Shown one piece after another: positions 12,701-24,541 of a stretch of 64,000 bases of DNA. Position 1 is the stretch's first letter; each line of letters opens with the position of its first letter. A program made the translations under genes and the position numbers. The notes below the pieces were generated by a model that searched no databases, was not told the origin of the DNA, and worked only from the letters and a program-made list of their open reading frames with translations. This DNA is from Kingdonia uniflora (taxonomy: Eukaryota > Streptophyta > Magnoliopsida > Ranunculales > Circaeasteraceae): NCBI GenBank assembly GCA_014058105.1, contig JACGCM010000428.1, positions 1,426,001 through 1,490,000 of the forward strand, read 5' to 3'.

Positions 12701-13073
12701 TTAAGAGTTCTTTTTCGACAGACAACAAGCTAGGGTAGTTAGTGAATTAATCGCAATACACCCGGTATCAATTTTTGACTGGCTCAGATTTCTCCCCTCT
12801 CCGTTGCTTTAGATCAAAAATCTGTGAAGCTTGGCTACCGTCAACTCGTTTGAGAGATTGGACTATATTTAAGAGTTTCTTTCCACTAGCCAGAATGCCT
12901 GGATTGTTACCAAATGAATAACAATACCCGCGGTTTAAATTTTTGAATGGTTCGGATTTTGCACTACACCTTTTCTTTAGATCGTAATTCTGAGAAGCTT
13001 GTTTACCATCAACTCGTTTGAGAGGTTAGATTATTTTTTTGAGTTTCTATTCGACCGACATCATGGTAGGATT
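9720..13073 (+). repeat. Left unit of a 20-monomer (3,354-bp) higher-order repeat
   Basis: The v1 monomer at 9720 pairs with the one at 13074, an offset of 3,354 bp (20 monomers). Other shared marks are GAGGAATTACACTTTATAAG (11691 and 15033), TTGACGGATRCGGATTTGGC (about 12440 and 15740) and AATGTTATGTTCATTTTC or AATGCTATGTTCATTTTC (about 10508 and 13858). Homology also extends a few hundred bases left of 9720: 9474 pairs with 12738, an offset shorter by 90 bp, which is the size of the deletion in the 78-bp partial monomer at 9642. Confidence 0.7.
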
Positions 13074-16000
13074 GTTACCAAATGAATAAAAAAATGCAGT
13101 TTGCATTTTTAACCGATACGAATTTCGTACCTCTCTGTTGCTTTATATCTCAATTCTGTGAAGTTTGAGTAGTGAATACACCTTTGAGAGGTTATACAAT
13201 TTTTCAGAGTTCCTTTCCGGCCGACAACTAGCTATGATAGTTACCAAATTAATCGCAATACTTCCGGTTTGAGTATTTGCCAGCCGGGATTTTTTACCTC
13301 TCCGTTGCTTCAGATCAAAATTCTTAGATTCATGGCTACCAACAACTCGTTTGTGAGGTTGTATAGTATTTATGAGTTCCTTTTTGACAGATAACAAGCT
13401 TTGATAGTTACCAAATTAATTGTAATACTCCCAGTTTCAATTTTTGACCGGTACAAATTTCTCCCCTCTCCATTGCTTTAGATCATAATTCTGAGAAGCT
13501 TGGCTAACGTCAACTCATTTGTGAGGTTGGATAATTTCTAAGATTTTCATTCTAACTACAAACAAGCAAGGATTGTTACCAAATGAATAACAATACTCGA
13601 AGTTTGAATTATTTACCGCTACAGATTTCACACCTCTCCGTTGCATTAGATCATAATTCTAAGAAGCATGACTACCGTCAACTCGTTTAAGAGGTTGGAT
13701 CATTTTTATGAGTTTCATTTTGACCAAAATCAGGCTATGATTGTTACCAAATGAATAACAATACTCCTGGATTTAATTTTTGACTGAAAAAGATTTTGTA
13801 CCTCTCCTTGTCTTTTAATCGCAATTCAGAGAAGCTTGGTTACCGATTACTCCATTGTAATGCTATGTTCATTTTCAGAGTTCCTTTTTGACCGATAACC
13901 TTCGAGGATAGATACCAAATTAATCACAATAATCCCAGTTTGTGGTTTTTTCGGTACGGATTTCGCACCTCTCGGTTGCTTTTGATCAAAATTTTGTGAT
14001 TTATTGCTACCGATAACTCGTTTGAGAGGTTGAAAAGCTATTAAGAGATCTTTTTTGACTGACAAAAAGTTAAGATTGTTACCAAATTAAACGCTAAATT
14101 TGTGGATTGAATTTTTGACCGTTACAGATTTCGCACCTCTCCGTTGCTTTAGATCGTAATTTTGAGAAGCTTGGTTATCGTCAACTCATTTGGGTGGTAG
14201 AATCATTTCTATGAGTTTTTATCCAACCGCAAACTTGCAAGAATTGCTAACAAATGATTACCAATACTCGCAGTTTCAATTTTTGAACGGTACGGATTTC
14301 GCACCTCTTCGTTGCTTTAGATCGTAATTCTGTGAAGCTTGGCTACCGTCAACTCTTTTGAGAGGTTGGATCATTTTTATAAGTTTCTTTTTGACCACCG
14401 ACATTGTAGGATTGTTACCAAATGAATAAAAATAATAGCGGTTTGAGTTTTTTGAACGATCGGATTTTGCACCTCCCCGTTGCTTTAAATCGTAATTCTG
14501 AGAAGCTTGAGTACCAATTTCACCTTTAAGAGGTTAGGCAGTTTTTTAGAGTTCCTTTTTGACCAACAACCATCTACGATTGTTTCCAAATAAGTGACAA
14601 TACTCCCGGTTTGTGTTTTAGTCGGCATAGATTTCGCACCTCTTCGTTGCTTTAGCTCAAAATTCGGAGATTCATGGCTAACGAAAACTCGTTTGAGATA
14701 TTGTATAGTTTTTAAAAGTATCTTTTGACAGACAACAAGCTAGGATAGTTACCAAATTAATCGCAATACGCCCGATATCAATTTTTGACCGGTACAGATT
14801 TCGCCCCTCTCCGTTGTTTTGGAACGTAATTCTGAGAAGTTTGGCTACCGTCAACTCGCTTGAAAGGTTGAATCATTTTTAAGAGTTTCATTCCAACTGC
14901 TACCATGCAAGGATTGTTAACAAATGAATAAAAATTCTCGTCGTTTTGAATTTTTGACCGGTATGGATTTCGTACCTCTCCGTTGCTTTATATCGTAATT
15001 CTGAGAAGCTTGGCTTTCGACTATTCTTTCGAGAGGAATTACACTTTATAAGAGTTCATTTTTATTGAAAATAAGATAGGATAGTTAGCAAATTAATGAG
15101 AATACTCCCGGTTTTAATTTTTGACCTATACGGATTTCGCACCTCTTCGCTGCTTTAAATCGTAATTTAATGAAGCTTGGCTTTCGTCAACCCGTTTGAG
15201 AGTTTGGATTACTTTAAGAGTTTCTTTCCAACTGCCTAAATGCAAGGATTATTACCAAATGAATAACAATACTCACGGTTTTAATTTTTGACTGGTACAG
15301 ATTTTGCACCTCTCTATATCATTATATCAAAATTATGAGAATCTATGCTTGCGAGTACTCATTTGTGAGGTTGTATAGTTTTTAAGAATTTCTTTTCGAC
15401 AGACAACAAGCTATGATAGTTACTAAATTAATCGCAATAGTCGCGGTTTTAATTTTGACCTTTACGGATTTCACACCGCTCCGTTGCTTTTGATCGCAAT
15501 TTTGGGAAGCTTGGCTACCGTCAGCACGTTTGAGTGGTTGGAACATTTTTAAGAGTTTCTTTCCAACCGAAAACATGCGAGGATTATTACCAAATGATTA
15601 ACAAAACATTAGGTACTAATTCTGATAAGTTTGGCTACCATCAACTTGTTTGCGAGGTTGGATCATTTTTATGAGTTTCTTTTAGACAGACAACATGATA
15701 GGATTGTTACCAAATGAATAAAGAAATAGCAGTTTCAATTTTTGACGGATACGGATTTGGCACCTCTCCGTTGCTTTATATCGTAATTCTGAGAAGCTTA
15801 GGTATTGACTTCATCTTTAGGAGGTTATGTAGCTTTTCAGAGTTCCTTTTTGACCGACAGCAATCTTTGATAGTTCCCACATTTTTGGCTATAGTCCCGA
15901 TTTGAGTTTTAGCTGGTACGGATTTTACACCTCTCCGTTGCTTTAGATCAAAATTTGGAAATTCTTGGCTACCGGCAACTCGTTTGGGAGGTTGTATTGT

Positions 16001-16130
16001 TTTAAGAGTTCTTTTTTGACAGACATCAAACTAGGATAGTTACTGAATTAATCGTAATGCTCCCAGTTTTAATTTTTTGGCCAGTACGGATTTCGCCCCA
16101 CTTCGTTGCTTTAGATCATAATTCTGAGAA
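13074..16130 (+). repeat. Right unit of the 20-monomer (3,354-bp) higher-order repeat
   Basis: This unit is colinear with 9,720-12,800. The right end is set where the pairing becomes generic, near 16,130, so this copy is shorter than a full unit. It carries its own 120-bp partial monomer at 15586. The pair is diverged by eye, with differences in most monomers, so this is not a very recent duplication. Confidence 0.65.
15586..15705 (+). repeat. Partial monomer, 120 bp
   Basis: The v8-like start AAATGATTAACAAAACATT jumps to AGGTACTAATTCTGATAAG, missing about 48 bp of the GACCGGTACGG to TTGCTTT core. The sister unit near 12240-12405 reads through the core (TTTAGGTAGTAATTTTG), so the loss belongs to this copy. 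Confidence 0.8.
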
Positions 16131-17099
16131 GCTTGGCTACCGTTAAATCGTTTGAGAGATTAGATTATTTTTAAGAGTTTCATTCCAACTGCCAATATGC
16201 TAGGATTGTTTCCAAATGAATCACAATTCTTGCAGTTTCAATTTTTGACCGGTATGGATTTCGCACCTCTTCGTTGCATTATATCTTAATTCTGAAAAGC
16301 TTGGCTGCCGACTATTCATTTGAGAGGTTGCACAGTTTTTAAAAGTTTCATGTTGACAAAAAAAAAACTAGGATAGTTATCAAATGAATTGCAATACTCC
16401 CGGTTTTAATTTTTGACCGATACGGATTTCGTACCTCTCCATTTCTTTAGATCGTAATTCTGAGAAGCTTGGCTACCGTCAATTCATTTGAGAGGTTGGA
16501 TTATTTTTATGAGTTTTTTACCGACAGCTAAAATGCTATGATTGTTACCAAATGAATAATTCAAGCGGTTTGAATTTTTGGCTGGTATGGATTTCACACC
16601 TCTCCGTTGCATTATATCGTAATTATGAGATTCTTAGCTACCGAGTACTCATTTGTGTGGTTGCATAGTTTTTAAGAATTGCTTTTCGATTGATAACAAG
16701 GTAGGATTGCTGCAAAATTAATTGTAATATTCGCGGGTTGAATTTTTGACCGTTTCAGATTTTGCACCTCTCCGTTGCTTTAAATCGTAATTCTGTGAAG
16801 CTTGGTTGCCATCAACTCGTTTGAGATGTTGGATCATTTTAAAGAGATTTTTTCAAATCGAAAACAAGCAAGGATTTTTAACAAATGATTAACAATAGTC
16901 GCGGCTTAAATTTTAGACCTGTACGGATTTTGCACCTCTCTGTTGCTTTAGACCATAATTCTGTTAAACTTGGCTACCGTCAACTCTTATGAGAGGTTGG
17001 ATTATTTTTATGACTTTCTTTTTGACCGACAACAAGGTTGGATTGTTACCAAATGAATAAAAAAATAGTGGTTTGATTTTTTGACCGATACGGATTTCG

Positions 17100-17120
17100 T
17101 ATCTCCCCTGAGAAGCTTAG
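17100..17120 (+). other. Core deletion in a v1 monomer (~21-24 bp)
   Basis: GTATCTCCCCTGAGAAGC is read where CTCTCCGTTGC, TTTATATCG and TAATTCTGAGAAGC are expected. The CCCC-to-TGAG joint removes the TTGCTTTATATCG word. Confidence 0.72.
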
Positions 17121-18099
17121 GTACCGACTACACCTTTGTGAGGTTATGCAGTTATTCAGAGTTCCTTTTCGGCCGACAACCAACTATGATAGTTACCAAA
17201 TTAATGGCAATAGTCCCAGATTAAGTTTTTGACGGTACGGATTTCGCACCTTTCTGCTGCTTTAGATCAAAATTCTGAGATTCTTCGCTACCGACAACTC
17301 TTTTGCGAGGTTGCATAGTTTTTAAGAGATCCTTTTCGGCAGACAATAAGATTGGATAGTTACTGAATTAATCTCAATGTTCCCGGTTCTAATTTTTGAC
17401 AGGTACAGATTTCTTCCCTCTCCGTTGTTTTAGATCGTAATTCTGAGAAGCTTGGCTACCGTCACCACGTTTGAAAGGTTGGATCATTTGTAAGAGTTTC
17501 ATTCCCACTGCCAACATGCTAGGATTGCTACAAAATGAATAACAGTACTCGCAGTTTAAATTTTTGACTGGTATCGATTTCATACCTCACCATTGCTTTA
17601 TATCTTAATTCTGAAAAGTTTGGCTACCGACTATTCCATTAAGAGGTTGTACAATTTTTAAGATTTCCATTTTTACTAAAAAAAAGCTAGGATAGTTACC
17701 AAAATTATTTCAATACACCCTGTTTCAATTTTTGACCGGTAAGGATTTCGTACCTCTCCATTTCCTTAGATCGTTATTCTAAGAAGCTTGGCTACCGTCA
17801 ACTCGTTTGAGAGTTTGGATTATTCATAAGAGTTTCATTCCAACTACCAACATGCAAGGATGGCTACCAAATGAATAAAAATACTCGCGGTATGAATTTT
17901 TGATTGGTACGGATTTCGCACATTTCCATTGCTTTATATCGTAATTATGAGATTCTTGGCTACCGTGTACTCGCTTGTGAGGCTGCATAGTCTTTTTGAA
18001 TTATTTTTCGATTGACAACAAGCTAGGATAGTTACCAAATTAATCGCAATATTTGTGGCTTGACTTTTTGACTGTTAAGGATTTCGCACCTCTCCGTTG

Positions 18100-18868
18100 C
18101 TTTAGATCATAATTCTGGGAAGCTTGGCTACCGTAAACTCATATCAGAGTTTGGATCATTTTTATGTGTTTCTATTCGACGGACATCATGGTTGGATTGT
18201 TACCAAATGAGTAATAAAAAATACGGTTAATATTGTTGATTGATACGAATTTCCTGCCACTCTGTTGCTTTATATCGCAATTCTGAGAAGCTTGGGTACC
18301 GACTACACCTTTGAGAGGTTATGCAATTTTTCAGAGTCCCTTTTCGACCAACAACCATCTATGTTAGTTACCAATTTAATGGTAATACTCCCAGCTTGAG
18401 TTTTTGCCAGCACAGATTTTGTACCTCTCCGTTGCTTCAGATCGAAATTCTGAGATTTTTTGCAGCCGACAACTCGTTTGTAAGGTTGTATAGTTTTTAA
18501 GAGTTCCTTTTCGACAGTCAACAAGCTAGGATAGTTACCAAATTAATCTCAATACTCCCGGTATCAATTTCTGAACGGTACGGATTTTGCCCCTCTCCCT
18601 TGCTATAGATCAAAATTTTGAGAAGCTTGGCTACCATCAACTTGTTTGAGAGGTTGGAATATTTTTAAAAGTATCATTCCACCTGCCAAAATGACCCGAA
18701 TGTTACCTAATGAATAACAATACTCGCGGTTTAAATTTTTGATTGGTATGGATTTCGTACCTCTCATTTACTTTAGATCAAATTATGATAAGCTTGACTA
18801 CCGTCAGCTCGTTTGAGTGGTTTGATCAGTTTTATGTGCTTCTTTTTGACCGACAACAATGTGGGATT
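18100..18868 (+). repeat. 7-monomer HOR, partial first copy
   Basis: This is the back half of HOR monomer 3 (with GACATCATGG near 18182) followed by monomers 4 to 7. The monomer start at 18199 pairs with 19371, an offset of 1,172 bp. The tail ending CACCTGCCAAAATGACCCG pairs with the CACCTGCCGAAATGCCCGG tail before 19877. The unit to the left is v7-like in its front half, so the HOR begins inside a chimeric monomer. Confidence 0.7.
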
Positions 18869-20041
18869 GTTACCAAATGAATAAAATAATAGCGGTTTAA
18901 ATTTTTGACCGATACGGATTTTGCACCTCTCCGTTGCTTTATATCGTAATTCTGTGAAGCTTGTGTACCGACTACACCTTTGAGAGGTTATGTAGTTTTT
19001 CCGAGTTCCTTTTCGACCGATAGCCAACAAGGATTGAAACCAAATTATTGGCAATACTCATGGTTTGTGTTTTTGCCGGTTTGGATTTCGCACCGCTCCG
19101 TTGATTTAGATCGAAATTCTGAGATTCTTGGCTACCGTCAACTCATTTGTGAGGTTGGATCATTTTTAAGAGTTTCTTTTTGACCAAAAGCATTCTATTA
19201 TTGTTACCAAATGAATAAAAATGCTCGTTGCTTTAATTTTTGACCGTATAGGATTTCGCACCTCTCCGTTGCTTTAGATCGTATTTCTGAGAAGCTTGGC
19301 TACCGTAAACTCGTTTGAGATGTTGGACCATTTTTATTAGTTTCAACTCGGCCGACATCATGGCTAGATTGTTACCAAATGAATAAAAAAAAATGCGGTT
19401 TATATTTTTGAACGATACGAATTTCGTACCTCTCTGTTGCTTTATATCGTATTTCTGAGAAGCTTGGGAACCGACTACACCTTTGACAGGTTACGTAATT
19501 TTTCATAGTTCTTTTTTGACTGAGAACTAGCTATGATAGTTACCAAATTAATGGCAATACTCCCGGTTTGAGCTTTTGCTGGCACGGATTTTGCACCTCT
19601 CCATTGCTTCTGATCAAAATTCAGAGATTCTTTGCTGCCGATAACTCGTTTGGGAGGTTGTATTGCTTTAAAGAGTTCCATTTTGAGAAACAACAAGCTT
19701 GGATAGTTACTGAATTAATCGCAATACTTTCGGTTTCAACTTTGGACCGGTATGGATTTCGCCCCTCTCCGTTGCTTTAGATCGAAATTTTGTGAAGCTT
19801 GGCTACCGTCAACTCGTTTGAGAGGTTAGAATATTTTAAAGAGTTTCTTTCCACCTGCCGAAATGCCCGGATTGTTACCAACTGAATTAAAATACTCGCG
19901 GTTTAAATTTTTGACTGTTTCGGATTTCGCACCTCTCCTTTGCTTAAGATCGTAATTCTGATAAGCTTGGCTACCGTCAAATCGTTTGAGAGGTTGGATC
20001 AATTTTATGAGTGTCTTTTTGGCCGACGATAGGGTAGGATT
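18869..20041 (+). repeat. 7-monomer HOR, copy 1 (1,173 bp)
   Basis: The copy has seven monomers in order: v1 with AATGAATAAAATAATAGCGG; a v2-like unit with AATACTCATGGTTTG; a unit with AATGCTCGTTGCTTTAA and GACATCATGG; a v1-like unit with GGGAACCGACTACACC; v2 with GGCACGGATTTTGC; v3 with CACCTGCCGAAATGCCCGG; and a v8-like unit with AACTGAATTAAAATACTCG. The next v1 with AAAATAATAG starts at 20042, so the unit length is 1,173 bp. Confidence 0.88.
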
Positions 20042-21219
20042 GTTACCAAATGAATAAAATAATAGTTGTTTGAATTTTTGACTTATACGGATTTCGCACC
20101 TCTCCGCTGCTATATATCGTATGTCTTAGAAGCTTGGGTACCGACTTCACCTTTGAGAGGTTATGTAGTTTCACCGTGTTCCATTTCAACCGACAGCCAG
20201 CTAGAAAAGTTACCAAATTGATGGCAATACTCACGGTATGATTTTTTGCCGGTTCGGATTTCGCACCACACCGTTGATTTTGATCAAAATTATGAGATTC
20301 TTTGATATCGTCAACTCGTTTGAGAGGTTGGATGATTTTTAAAAGTTTCTTTTCGACCAAAAACATGCTATGATTGTTTCCAAATGAATAACAATGCACG
20401 TTGTTTTAATTTTTGACCGAAACGGATTTCAAAGATCGTCGTTGCTTTAGATCGTAATTCTGAGAAGCTTTGCTACCGTAAACTCGTTTGAGAGGTTGGA
20501 TCATTTTAATTATTTTCTATTCGACCGACATCATGGTATGGTAGGAGTTTTACCAAATGAATAAAAAGAAATGTGGTTTTTAATTTTGACCGAAACGAAT
20601 TTCGTACCTCTATGTTTCTTCATATCATAATTCAGAGAAGCTTGGGAACCGACTACACCTTTGAGAGGTTATGCAATTTTTTAGAGTTCCTTTTTGACCG
20701 ACAACTAGCTATGATAGTTTCCAAATAAATGGCAATACTCCCGGTTTGAATTTTTGCCAGCACGGATTTTTTACCTCACCGTTGCTTCTGATTGAAATTC
20801 TGAGATTCTTTACTGCCGACAACTCGTTTGTGAGGTTGTATAGTTTTTAAAAGTTCCTTTTCGACAAACAACAAGCCAGGAGAATTACCGAATTAATCGC
20901 AATACTCCCAGTTTCAATTTTGGACCGGTATGGATATCTCCCCACTCCGTTGCTTTAGATCGAAATTTTGAGAAGCTTGGCTACCTACAACTCGTTTGAG
21001 AGGCTAAAATATTTTAAAGAGTTTCTTTCCACCTGCCAAAATGCCTGGATTGTTACCAACTGAATTAAAATACTCGCGGTTTAAATTTGTGACTGTTTCG
21101 GATTTCGCACCTCTTCTTTGCTTAAGATCGTAATTCTGATAAGCTTGGCTACCGTCAACTTGTTTGAGAGGTTGGATCAATTTTACGAGTGTCTTTTTGG
21201 CCGAGGATAGGGTAGGATT
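20042..21219 (+). repeat. 7-monomer HOR, copy 2 (1,178 bp)
   Basis: The order of seven monomers is the same as in copy 1. A hand alignment of its first 168 bp to copy 3 gives about 10 differences (roughly 94% identity). It has a small tandem duplication, CATGGTATGGTAGG, near 20532-20545, where sisters read CATGGTAGG. It shares TTTCACCGTGTTCCATTTC with copy 3, which copy 1 lacks. Confidence 0.9.
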
Positions 21220-22394
21220 GTTACCTAATGAATAAAATAATAGCTGTTTGAATTTTTGACTAATACAGATTTCGCACCTCTCCGCTGCTTTATATCGTAT
21301 GTCTTAGAAGCTTGGGTACCGACTTTACCTTTGAAAGGTTATGTAGTTTCACCGTGTTCCATTTCGACCGGCAGCCAGCTAGGAAAGTTACCAAATTAAT
21401 GGCAATATTCACGGTATGATTTTTTGTCAGTTCGGATTTCGCACCTCTCCGTTGATTTAGATCGAAATTAAGAGATTCTTGGTTATCGTCAACTCGTTTG
21501 AGAGGTTGGATCATTTTTATGAGTTTCTTTTCGACCAAAAACATGCTATGATTGTTTCCAAATGAATAACAATGCACGTTGCTTTAATTTTTAACCGAAG
21601 CAGATTTCAAACATCTACGTCGCTTTAGATCGTAATTCTGAAAAGCTTTCCTGTCGTAAACTCGTTTGAGAGGTTGGATCATTTTTATTAGTTTCTATTC
21701 GACCGACATCATGGTAGGATTGTTACCAAATGAATAAAAAGAAATACGATTTGTAATTTTAACCGAAACGAATTTCGCACCACTCTGTTGCTTTATATCA
21801 TAATTCAGAGAAGCTTGGGAACCGACTACACCTTTGAGAGGTTATGCAATTTTTTAGAGTTCCTTTTCGACCGACAACGAGCTATGATAGTTACCAAATT
21901 AAATGCAATACTCCCAGTTTGAATTTTTGCTGGCACGGATTTTTTACCTCACCGTTGCTTAAGATTAAAATTCTGAGATTCTTTGCTGCCGACAACTCGT
22001 TTGTGAGGTTGTATAGTCTTTAGAGTTCCTTTTCGATATTAAACAACAAGCTAGGATAGTTGCCGAATTAATCGCAATACTCCCGGCTTCAATTTTGGAC
22101 CGGTACGGATTTTGCCCCTCTTTGTTGCTTTAAATCGAAATTTTGTGAAGCTTGGCTACCGTCAACTCGTTTAAGAGGTTGGAATATTTTCAAGTGTTTC
22201 CTTCCACCATCCAAAATGCCCGGATTGTTACCAACTGAATAAAAATACTCGCGGTTTAAATTTTTTACTGTTACGGATTTCGCACCTCTCCTTTGCTTTA
22301 GATCGTTATTCAGATAAGCTAGGCTGCCGTCAACTCGTTTGAATGGTTGGATTATTTTTAAGAGTTTCTTTTTGACCGACAGCAGGGTAGGATT
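21220..22394 (+). repeat. 7-monomer HOR, copy 3 (1,175 bp)
   Basis: The order is the same as in copies 1 and 2. It starts GTTACCTAATGAATAAAATAA and carries GTCTTAGAAGCTTGGGTACC, as copy 2 does, so copies 2 and 3 look closest to each other. The CCGACAGCAGGGTAGG tail leads into copy 4 at 22395. Confidence 0.9.
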
Positions 22395-22850
22395 TTTGCC
22401 AAATGAATAAAATAATAGCGGTTTAACTTTTTGACCGATACAGATTTCGCACCTCTCCGTTGCTTTTTATCGTATTTCTGAGAAGCTTGGGTACCGACTA
22501 CAGCTTTTAAAGGTTATGCAGTTTCTCCGTTTTCCTTTTCGACCGACAGCTAGCTTGGAACGTCACCAAATTAAGGGAAATACTCACGGTATGATTTTTT
22601 GCCGGTTCGAATTTCATACCTCTCCGTTGATTTAGATCGAAATTCTGAGATTCTTAGTTACCGTCAACTCGTTTGAGAGGTTGGATGACTTTTATGACTT
22701 TATTTTCTACCAAAAACATTCTATGATTGTTACCAAATGAATAACAATGCACGTTGTTTTAATTTTAGTCCAAAACGGATTTTGTACCTCTCCGTTGCTT
22801 TTTATCGTAATTCTGAGAAGCTTGGCTACCGATTAGTCCTTTGTGATGTA
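22395..22850 (+). repeat. 7-monomer HOR, truncated copy 4
   Basis: Monomers 1 and 2 and the front of monomer 3 (AATAACAATGCACGTTG near 22740) match copies 2 and 3. The sequence then switches inside monomer 3 to v9 (GCTTTTTATCGTAATTC, GGCTACCGATTAGTCC) near 22,800. The HOR therefore ends in a chimeric monomer, as expected if an in-register exchange set the boundary. Confidence 0.78.
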
Positions 22851-23565
22851 ATGTCCTTTTTCAGAGTTCCTTTTTGGCTGATAACCTACAAGCATAGTTA
22901 GCAAATTAATCACAATACTCCTGGTTTGAGTTTTTACCGGTACGAATTTCGCACCTCTCGGTTGCTTTAGGTCAAAATTCCTAGATTCTTTGCTACCGAC
23001 AACTCGTTTAAGAGGATGAATAGTTATTAAGAGTTCCTTTTCGACTGAAAATAAACTAGGATTGTTACCAAATTAATCGCAATATTTGAGGATTGAATTT
23101 TTGATCGTTACAGATTTCGCACCTCTCCGTTGCTTTAGATAGTAATTTTGAGAAGCTTGATTACTGTTAACTCGTTTGAGAGGTTGGATAATTTTTAGGA
23201 GTTTTTTCCTGCTGCCATCATATAAGAATTATTAACAAATTATTAACAATACTTGCGGCTTAAATTTTGACCGGTACGGATTTCGTATATCTCCGTTGCT
23301 TTAGATCGCAATTTTGATAAGCTTGGCTACCGTCAACTCATTTGAGAGGCTGGATCATTTTTATTAGTTTCTTCTTACAGACAACATGGTAGGATTGTTA
23401 CCAAATGAATAAAAAAAATAACGGTATGAGTTTTTTGACCGATACGGATTTCGCACCTCCCTGTTGCTTTAAATCGTAATTCTGAGAAGCTTGGGTACCG
23501 ACTACACATTTGAAAGGTTATATTGTTATTCAGAGTTCCTTTTTAGCTGACAACCAACAAAGATA

Positions 23566-23649
23566 GACACCAAATTAATGGCATTACTCTTGGATTGATT
23601 TTTTTCCAGTTCGGATTTTGCCCCTTTCGACAGACAACGCGCTAGGATA
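23566..23649 (+). repeat. Partial monomer, 84 bp
   Basis: The front of a v2 monomer (AATTAATGGCATTACTC, TTCGGATTTTGCCCC) is joined at about 23,623 to the tail TTTCGACAGACAACGCGC. Half the monomer is missing. It starts a damaged stretch (23.6-24.5 kb) that holds three partial or shortened units and separates the 7-monomer HOR from copy A. Confidence 0.82.
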
Positions 23650-23817
23650 GTTAACGAATTAATTGCAATACTCCCAATTTCAAATTTTGACCGGTACGAA
23701 TTTCTCCCCTTTCCGCTGCTTTAGATCATAATTCTGTAAAGCTTTGCTACCATAAACACGTTTTAGAGGCTGGATTATTTTTAAGAGTTTCTTTCCACCT
23801 ACCAAAAAGGTAGGATT

Positions 23818-24100
23818 GCTACCAAATAAATAACAATACTTGCGGTTTAAATTTTAGCTGGTTCGGATTTCGCACTTCACCATTCATTTATATCGCAATT
23901 ATGAGATTCATGGCTACCGAGAAATTGTTTGTGAGGTTGTACAATTTTTATGACTTCCGGATTCAGTTCTTGACCGGTACGGATTTCACACCTCTCTCTT
24001 GCATTATATCGTAATTCTAAGAAACTTGGCTACCGTAAACTCGCTTGAGAGGTTGGATCATTTTTATGAGTATGATTTCGACCAAAAACATGCTATGATT
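23818..24100 (+). repeat. Two monomers shortened to 283 bp
   Basis: Monomer starts at 23818 and 24101 are 283 bp apart, about 53 bp short of two units. The break is near 23,955, where TTTTTATGACTTCCGG runs straight into ATTCAGTTCTTGACCGG: the end of one monomer and the GTTACCAAAT start of the next are gone. Confidence 0.78.
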
Positions 24101-24435
24101 ATTACCAAATGAATAACAATACCCGTGGTTTGAATTTTTGACCGAAATGGATTTTGCATTTCTCCGTTTCTTTTTATCAAAATTCCAAGAAGCTTGGCTA
24201 CCGAGTACTCCTTTGAGATGTTATGCTCTCTTTCAAAATTTCTTTTTGACCGAGAACTCGCTAGGATAGTTGCCAAATTAATTGTAATTCTACCGGTTTT
24301 AGTTTTTGCAAGTGCGAATTTCAAACCTCTCGGTTGCTTTAGATCAAAATTCTGAGATTCTTTGCTATCGACAACTCGTTTGAGAGGTTGTTTGGATTTT
24401 AAGAGTTCCTTTTCGACTGACAACAAACTAGGATT

Positions 24436-24541
24436 GTTACCAAATTAATCAAAATATTCGTGGATTGAATTTTTGACCATTACAGATTTTGCACCTCACA
24501 GTTTTTTAGAGTTCCATTTCGACTGAATATAAGCTAGGATA
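24436..24541 (+). repeat. Partial monomer, 106 bp, at the left edge of copy A
   Basis: The front, AAATTAATCAAAATATTCG with GACCATTACAGATTTTGC, is v7-like; after CACCTCACAG it becomes a v4 tail (TTTTAGAGTTCCATTTCG). Copy B has a complete v4 monomer in this place (36473-36631), so homology between A and B starts within this unit at about 24,500. Confidence 0.78.
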
